Shown here: piece after piece, positions 16,796 to 22,708 of the stretch
Position numbering within the stretch: the first letter of the stretch is position 1
Layout of the letters: each line of letters begins with the position of its first letter
Source: Amoeboaphelidium occidentale
Lineage: Eukaryota; Aphelidiomycota; Aphelidea
Length of the DNA stretch: 22,708 nucleotides
Assembly: GCA_023515795.1 (NCBI GenBank)
Contig: JALGPX010000087.1
Span: 31,998-54,705, forward strand
Direction of reading: 5' to 3'
Notes under the pieces: model-generated
What the model was told of the DNA's origin: nothing
Database searches by the model: none
Seen by the model: the letters and a program-made list of their open reading frames with translations, nothing else
Position numbers and translations under genes: made by a program

Positions 16796-19302
16796 TTACT
16801 TCTTTGGTGGACTTGATGTGCTGCCTGTGAAAGACGTCCACTTTTTGAAACTGTCAGAAATCTTGGCTCCAGCATCGTTGACACTTGTTTTGATAGTATT
16901 GCCTGTTTGCTGGTTAAGTTGCGCGAGTCCAGTTGCAAACGAAGACAATGCAGCTTGAGTTGCATGTGCTGCTGTGTTGGTTGGAGCTGGAGACTGAGCT
17001 AATTGTGCCAATAAAGATGGAACAGCGGCACCTCTGTTTGAAGATAACCTGCTATTCAATAAATCCACTAGAACTTGTTGATCTTGCTTTTTGACGCCTT
17101 TCAAATCCAGAACTTTGATCAAGTTTTCACGTAATTCAGCAATCTTCTGAACAGTGAGAGCCTCCTTCTTGTTGTCTTCATCAGCAGATGCTTCCACATA
17201 CAGAATTAGATAGTTCTTAATGATGCCTTCAGGAGGATCAAGAGGAGTCAGAACAACTTTAAGCAGAGTCTCAACTTTTGAAATTCCCTTGTTTACAAAT
17301 CTCGTGTAAACTGCAGAGACAGGTTGTTTCTCCTCAGCTCCCATGTTTGGTAGTTCCAACAATAGAGTCTTAATCGCCATGGTGTCAAGCAGCAATTGTT
17401 CTGCTCCGGCTTCTGATATCGGTTTACAATTGAAAATGTTCTTTCGGAACCAAGGAACAAAAGAATCGACAAACTTATCACAAAACCACTTGAAATGTTT
17501 GGGACTCCTTACAATCTTTCGGATTAGCTTCACATTTGTGAACAAAGAATTGGACATCATGCTGACATACTCAGACTGGTCACCGACTGCTTGAAACGTA
17601 GACCACGGAATCTTTGTCATTGATTGAACAGCAACATAAACACAAGAATTGACTTCTCTAACAAGAGCCTGAACTGCATTTGTTGCTGCGACAAGATACA
17701 TTTCTCTTTCACTATTCAAACTGATTTGGTCCTTGTACTCAGCATCACACTTTTCTTTTAGTTTATCTTCCAACTGCATGATAGTATTGAAGCAGAAATC
17801 TACAGTGTTCAATAAAAAGCAAGTAAGTTTGATTTCTTCTGCAGTAGCAGCACGCTTTTCCTCTTTTGGTATTTTAGAAGATAACACTTCGCAGAAAGCA
17901 ACCAAATACTTTCCAAAGATCTTTGATAATTCAAGAAAAGGTTTACCAGTGTTCAATTCAGCCATACTCTTAAGGGTTTGCCGGTAAAGATTAAATAAAT
18001 CCAATGATGCTGAGAGAACTCCTTCCTCTTCTGCAAGTTTGTTTTGTGATTTGGACTTTTCAATAATTGAAGCCAAAGCTTTATCTTCGACGTCAAGATA
18101 AACCTTCATGAAAGGTTCAAAGCTGCTGGATATTTTCCCATTGAAAATAGTAGGCGTTTGCAAAGCGGATTGCCCTCCGCTCTCATCTTGCCTTATTGTC
18201 GAAAATCTCCTATTCAAACTTGCTTCAAATTTCAAAGTTTCCGTAAGATTTGAAATGAGAAGCTTAACATCAATATTTGGGGATTTAGACAGAAGAGTGT
18301 GAACGTCATCTTTAGTTATGGAGCAGAAACGTTCACTCAATAGTTCCGAAACATTCCAAGACTTTGGAAAGATTGCAGCTTGCTCTTCGTCATACATTCT
18401 GATAATCTTTTGAAATTTGGTAAATCTTCGAGTTATATTTTCAAAGTTGCCAACCTCATCAGATGGCCTGAATACGGAGCGGTACTCTTTCAATAGCAAT
18501 TCACAATACCAGTCAAGAAACTGCTTTTTACCATCGCCCTCCAATACATCCAAAACTAAACACGCTTCCTGCAAAGAGGAAACATTACCAGTTAATTGGC
18601 CATACGGCGTGAAACTGCCTTCAAATTCACTAAATATCAAACGCTTGACATCTGCCAATAAGCTCGAGGTTCTATCCAAAAGATCGCTAATCTGTTTGAT
18701 GTTGCGATAAGACTTGAATTGTCCACTAAGCTGAACTACAGCAGGAATTAACCGAGACATTTCGGCGTACTGTCTCTTTGTCATTATGGAATGCAGCTGA
18801 TCGACTGCGCTTGACATCATCTGTAGCCGCTTGAGGATTGTGATCGAGGATATCATATTCTTCTTGGCACAGTCCAAAGATTTTATATCTTTCGTAATGT
18901 CTTGAACCGTTTGCTCTGCGTGCTCTGCTTTCTCTTTGATGTCTTTAATATCTTGAACCAGAGAGCTGAGTGAGTTGCGAGCGATATCAAGCTCCCTCCT
19001 TCCACCATCGCCCTCTGTCTCAGTCTGCTCCCTCAATAAATCCCTTACACCCTTGTCGATGGTTTTAATTTTTGCTCTGAGCTTAGCAAGGAATATATCC
19101 GATTGTGCAAATGATTGCTCTATAAGGTTATTTAGTTTTTAGGGCACTGAAACGAACCAGTAGGGAATATCCCGTTGATAAAGACTACAGGCTCGAAATC
19201 ATTGGAATCTAATGGGTCCGGGCTCCCAAGGATCGCATTCATGTGAGCATCAAGCTCAGCCGGAATGTTCAGAAAATCTGCTGAAGCTTCCTGTTTCAAC
19301 AT
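16796..19302 (-). CDS. VPS53: Vps53, GARP/EARP tethering complex subunit (two exons)
   Basis: Exons are 19158-19302 and 16796-19119, giving 822 residues, the usual size. A 38-nt intron (GTTCGT...ACTAAAT...TATAG) splices FINGIFPT to EQSFAQSDIFLAKLRAKI, matching the Vps53 N-terminal FPTEQSL motif. Next come a coiled-coil region (SLVQDIKDIKEKAEHAEQTV) and the hallmark SLDCAKKNMISSITILKRLQ, followed by DQLHSIMTKRQYAEMSRLI. The helical C-terminal half is typical of CATCHR tethers. A Ser/Thr/Ala/Gln-rich tail (~700-822) ends SSPPKK and is probably disordered. GARP (Vps51-54) tethers endosome-derived vesicles to the trans-Golgi. It therefore shares the endosomal pathway with the VPS9-domain gene at the other end of the window, although they are not adjacent. 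The gene starts 30 bp after its upstream neighbour ends. Confidence 0.93.
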
Positions 19303-19332
19303 CACGGGAAAAAAGGTCTTTATGAATTACTG

Positions 19333-21261
19333 TTATTTTAAAAGCGTTTCGACTTGCTTCAAAAAGTCTTCAGCTTGCGTTGCAGCGGTTTGGGCTGATA
19401 CCACAGCTGCTTCGTGATTGTTACTGTTCTTCTGCTTCTCCGAGGAATTGATCTTTCGATACTTTCGCTTCAACCATTCTGTTAACATGTTTTCCACTTT
19501 GTTCTTTTGGTCTTTGGTTAGATTCAAAGAAGTTCGAGGCTCATGCAATCTCTCCATGCAGACCTTCATTGCTGAAGCGAAATCGAGACCATTTTTGTTG
19601 ATTAAAGCCAAGACGAGACTTCTTATTGAATTGAATCTTGATACTGCTGGATCTTTAGATTCTTTGGCCTTTTCCTTCTTTCCTCCGTTATCTTTAATAA
19701 TATTCGATGAAATGCTGTGAACTTCCTGTGAATCTGGAACCACAACAGTCGGAGGTTCAGGTTCCACCAAGTCTGACATCAAAATTTGCTCGTTCTTGGT
19801 AACAGAATTGAATGATGGTATTCTGATTTGTTCAACATTATTTTGATTAAGTAATTCAGGAGCCACAGTCAATGGATTTGCCGCATTAGCCATTACAATT
19901 TCTCGGAGTTTTGCAGCCATGTCCATAGCTTGAGCCCGAGAGTGAGTTCTAAGCGTTTCAGGTGCATTAGAGTTAACGCTTGCACTTCTTAGCGTATTTT
20001 CAGCTGTGCTAAAAGGAACTGGGTCGCTATGTACAGTTTGTAGGAACGGATTGAAAGCAGGAGGAGCACCACGAACATAAAGCATCAAAGGCTCCGTCTG
20101 CACTTCTGCGTCAACCATCTTAGCAGTATTATGTCGATCTGATCTTTCTCCGCGATGTATCGTTTGAGTATAAGTAGATCTGCAAGATCTTTCTTTTGAT
20201 TCCACTTGATGATCGTTGCTTTCATTTTCATTAGGTTGAGTTGTAGTAATTAATGGTTCTTCTTCATAAATATCATCAAGAAAGAGGGATTCAAAGAACT
20301 TTTCACTATCCGAAGGGTGTGGAATAGGCGCATGGGCTCTTCGTTCATGCACAGCCTCTGTTCTACCTGCCTCGAATTCCGGATTCTCGATATCTACGTT
20401 TTGCTCATTTTCTATATCTTCATCTTCGCTGTCAGAAATAACTAGGGATTTCTTTTTCTGTTTTACCTCAATTGAATCTGCAGTGCCTTCATCATCAATA
20501 TCTTCAACAGGTTTATGTTCGCGCAACTTCATTTCTCTTTGCTGTTTCAATATAGCACTGTCAATTTTATCCAATAAATAATCCTCATTGGCTGTTGATG
20601 TTGTGAATTTGAATCCGCTCTCTGCCAATGAGGCAGATGGCTTTGTGTGCCTGCTTTGAACTGATTCTGATTCCGATCGCATCTTTACGTCTTCAGACCG
20701 AACTTGTGAAGTCTTGGCCTTCTTTTTTAAATTATTTCCATTTGATGTTTTGTTATCGTCTGCCCTCTTTACAGTCTTAGCCTTATAACGCTGATCATCA
20801 TCGATATCCTCTTGGGTGTGACCCATCTGAATTTTACTAAGCATTTTATCCCAAAGAGTCTTCACCTTGACCTCATCAATATCTATCGCAGAGGAGCTCG
20901 AGCTCTTAATAAGCTTTTCTTCTTTAAGGCGTTGTTTCTCTTTTCGCCGCTGACGTCTTGCTTTGCGGTCAGCTTCCTCCTGTTCCTCGGAAGGATTCAA
21001 AGATGATATCGAAGAATCTCTAGAGTCAACTGAATTATCATCAAGACGGGGTCGTTTAGCCTGCCGTCCAGTATTCCTCCTCTTGTGTCTAAGAGATATC
21101 GACAAGCGGTTTGGTTTATCTTGGTCTGATCCGCTCAAGCTTTCAGTATCAGATGATGCATTCCTTCCACCTAAACCTTTTGCTCTGTTTTTCTTATCAT
21201 CGACTATTGGCTGGTTTAGATAGCCTCTTTCGTCCGTCGGAACCTTCTCCGTGAAAACCAT
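19333..21261 (-). CDS. Unrecognised nuclear-type protein, largely disordered, with a conserved-looking C-terminal helical domain
   Basis: This is a 642-residue protein from the ATG at 21261 (MVFTEKVPTDERGYL). The open frame extends 20 codons further to a GTG, and a 5' exon is possible. I do not recognise the family. Residues 1-120 are basic and Ser-rich with nuclear-localisation-like clusters (RHKRRNTGR, KRPRLDD, RRQRRKEKQRLKEEK). The middle has acidic Ser stretches (ISDSEDEDIENEQ), resembling CK2 sites or SUMO-interaction motifs. Residues ~545-642 are different: FNSIRSLVLALINKNGLDFASAMKV and then an amphipathic helix NKVENMLTEWLKRKYRKI, ordered by composition. This end is probably the functional domain. 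The composition suggests a chromatin or DNA-repair scaffold, but that is only inference. It is the first of four tightly packed minus-strand genes. Confidence 0.7.
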   Translation of the reverse strand: MVFTEKVPTDERGYLNQPIVDDKKNRAKGLGGRNASSDTESLSGSDQDKPNRLSISLRHKRRNTGRQAKRPRLDDNSVDSRDSSISSLNPSEEQEEADRKARRQRRKEKQRLKEEKLIKSSSSSAIDIDEVKVKTLWDKMLSKIQMGHTQEDIDDDQRYKAKTVKRADDNKTSNGNNLKKKAKTSQVRSEDVKMRSESESVQSRHTKPSASLAESGFKFTTSTANEDYLLDKIDSAILKQQREMKLREHKPVEDIDDEGTADSIEVKQKKKSLVISDSEDEDIENEQNVDIENPEFEAGRTEAVHERRAHAPIPHPSDSEKFFESLFLDDIYEEEPLITTTQPNENESNDHQVESKERSCRSTYTQTIHRGERSDRHNTAKMVDAEVQTEPLMLYVRGAPPAFNPFLQTVHSDPVPFSTAENTLRSASVNSNAPETLRTHSRAQAMDMAAKLREIVMANAANPLTVAPELLNQNNVEQIRIPSFNSVTKNEQILMSDLVEPEPPTVVVPDSQEVHSISSNIIKDNGGKKEKAKESKDPAVSRFNSIRSLVLALINKNGLDFASAMKVCMERLHEPRTSLNLTKDQKNKVENMLTEWLKRKYRKINSSEKQKNSNNHEAAVVSAQTAATQAEDFLKQVETLLK

Positions 21262-21783
21262 GAGCAAAGCAAACAAAAGGGGTTTAGGTATTCGGCACTT
21301 CAGCGCTGGCTTATTTGGCACTTTGGATAAAATCGTTCCAAAAGTTTCGGTTGATCAAGAAGCTTCTATTGCCACATACCATCACAAGTAATGGTATTTG
21401 CCTAATTTCCAGCAAACTGTGTTATAAGAGGCAATCGCGAGAACGTATATTCGGTTCGAAATGTCAGGCTTCCACTATGAGGCTTTTATCGTCTAATAGC
21501 TTTACCGTGAAGACCATGCTTGATCATTCACATGTGCATTATGCTCGAGCAAATGAAGAGTTATCAAGGAGAATGGATCTGAAACAGTCCAGGGAACCAT
21601 CACGACAAGAGAAAGACAAAATCGATTATCTGATCGAGCTTTGATAGTAATTTAAGGATATTGTTGAGACAGAATGGTCTTTGGTGGGGTCAGAGTTAAT
21701 TGAAACTGGTTTACCACGAAACAGAATCTATGGCTCGCAGGAAGCGTGAATTGAAACAGGGACATCTCAGCATGAAACAGCTA
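21262..21783. other. Non-coding stretch with several TGAAACA heptamers
   Basis: This should contain the promoter of the unrecognised 642-residue gene. No supported gene is present: the plus-strand open frame at 21315-21644 lacks an ATG start and protein-like composition. TGAAACA (the complement of TGTTTCA) occurs at 21580, 21752 and 21773. Confidence 0.5.
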
Positions 21784-22238
21784 AAGTCTTCCTTCTACGA
21801 AATAAAACTTCTTCTTTCATATAAAAGCTTCTTATTTTCACGAACACGATTAGCGTGAGTTATTAAGTATAGGGATCGGAACGCGGAATGGTTGAAACAG
21901 AGTATGAAAGTAGAGATGCAAGTAGCTATCTATACTAATTGATCGTTACTGCGGCTCGTGTAACCTTTGGCATACTGTTATTGCTAGACTCTACTGTGAA
22001 CTCTTTGTGAAGCGTTGTTTCAGTGAATGTTTCAGGCAAGGGCATGCAAGGAGGAGAGTGTAATTGGTGTAAAGATGAGCTCGGGTGCTGTTTCATACTC
22101 TACATTGATGGGTTGTTTGAATGCGTGTCTCATTTACTGCGAAAATAGAAAATGGATCGAATCTCCCTTAGGACAAAATCTGTAGAAATTGTCCTAAGGG
22201 AGATTCGATCCATTTCCTATTTTCGCAGTAAATGAGAC
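21784..22238 (+). repeat. 455-bp repeat, copy 1, ending in a long hairpin
   Basis: It begins aagtcttccttctacgaaat and is repeated at 22240 with a constant offset of 456 bp and few substitutions. It contains TGAAACA at 21893 and TGTTTCA at 22016, 22028 and 22089. The last 112 bp are a large inverted repeat. No coding potential was seen. Confidence 0.85.
22127..22238. repeat. Near-perfect inverted repeat, 50-bp arms, 12-bp loop
   Basis: The left arm 22127-22176 and right arm 22189-22238 are reverse complements with one mismatch (49 of 50). The loop is aatctgtagaaa. Arms start gtctcatttactgcgaaaat. The right arm ends directly at the N at 22239, so the arm may be longer in reality, or the structure may reflect an assembly join at a transposon terminal repeat. 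Confidence 0.9.
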
Positions 22239-22239
22239 N

Positions 22240-22668
22240 AAGTCTTCCTTCTACGAAATAAAACTTCTTCTTTCATATAAAAGCTTCTTATTTTCACGAA
22301 CACGATTAGCGTGAGTTATTAAGTATAGGGATCGGAACGCGGAATGGTTGAAACAGAGTATGAAAGTAGAGATGCAACTGGTTATCTATACTAATTTTTC
22401 GTTACTGCGGCTCGTGAAACCTTTGGCATACTGTTATTGCTAGACTTTACTGTGAACTCTTTGTGAAGCGTTGTTTCAGTGAATGTTTCAGGCAAGGGCA
22501 TGCAAGGAGGAGAGTGTAATTGGTGTAAAGATGAGCTCTGGTGCCTTTTCATACTCTACATTGATGGGTTGCTTGAATGTGTGTCTCATTTACTGCGTAG
22601 AATAGGAAATGGATCGAATCTCCCTTAGGACAATTTCTACAGTTTTTGTCCTAAGAGAAATCTTTCGA
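22240..22668 (+). repeat. 455-bp repeat, copy 2, with a decayed hairpin
   Basis: This is the direct copy of 21784 onward. Its hairpin starts at 22583 (gtctcatttactgcg), keeps a perfect core cttaggacaa / ttgtcctaag, and then diverges in the right arm. The loop tttctacagttt is the reverse complement of the copy-1 loop apart from one base. Sequence after ~22669 has no match in the window. Confidence 0.8.
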
Positions 22669-22708
22669 TTGGATTTATGGTGACTGAAAAGCCATGAAAC
22701 TACTGCAG

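Noticed and set aside
14168-21261. Horizontal transfer of a bacterial operon
   Set aside because: The genes are eukaryote-specific (VPS53, CDC123) and contain spliceosomal introns, so the spacing reflects genome compactness.
21315-21644. 109-codon plus-strand open frame
   Set aside because: It starts at a non-ATG codon, has no recognisable motif, and lies in a region dominated by heptamer repeats.
1-22708. tRNA and rRNA genes
   Set aside because: I looked for B-box-like GGTTCGAATCC and cloverleaf pairing in the intergenic stretches and found none that folds convincingly.

Overview
The window is nuclear DNA from a fungus, most likely an early-diverging lineage (Mucoromycota, perhaps Mucorales). 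The evidence is a set of fungal housekeeping genes (TRM6, a VPS9-type exchange factor, MGR2/ROMO1, EAF7, CDC123, VPS53), very short spliceosomal introns (37-58 nt where I could define them) with CTAAAC/CTNAT-like branch sites, and a Fanzor (eukaryotic TnpB homologue) with an N-terminal zinc knuckle. The lineage assignment is inference. Five single-N positions (6220, 6539, 7054, 7456, 22239) lie at repeat junctions and look like contig joins.

Layout. 1-4342: the 3' end of TRM6 and a VPS9-domain gene on the plus strand, then three tandem minus-strand claudin/SUR7-like four-helix membrane protein genes. 4343-7994: gene-poor DNA. Its second half is a broken array of a dispersed repeat carrying the heptamer TGTTTCA. 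7995-10172: one continuous Fanzor reading frame, catalytically complete at its C-terminal end but cut by four in-frame stops and no frameshift, followed by a candidate structured guide-RNA region. 10448-14173: a dense cluster, with MGR2/ROMO1 (minus; three exons) head-to-head with a CPSF6-like RRM gene, then a two-RRM hnRNP-like gene and EAF7. 14168-21261: four minus-strand genes in an operon-like row (unknown nuclear-type protein, VPS53, SLC43-like transporter, CDC123) with only 30-37 bp between each stop and the next start. 21262-22708: non-coding, with two copies of a 455-bp repeat, each ending in a hairpin, one of them nearly perfect with 50-bp arms.

Functionally the resident genes are ordinary cell machinery: tRNA m1A58 methylation, endosomal Rab5 activation, GARP tethering, mitochondrial inner-membrane import, 3'-end processing or RNA binding, NuA4 chromatin, eIF2 assembly and nutrient transport. 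The one unusual system is the Fanzor locus, an RNA-guided nuclease relic inside a repeat-rich island. It keeps the RuvC aspartates, the relocated RuvC-II glutamate typical of Fanzors, and the zinc ribbon.
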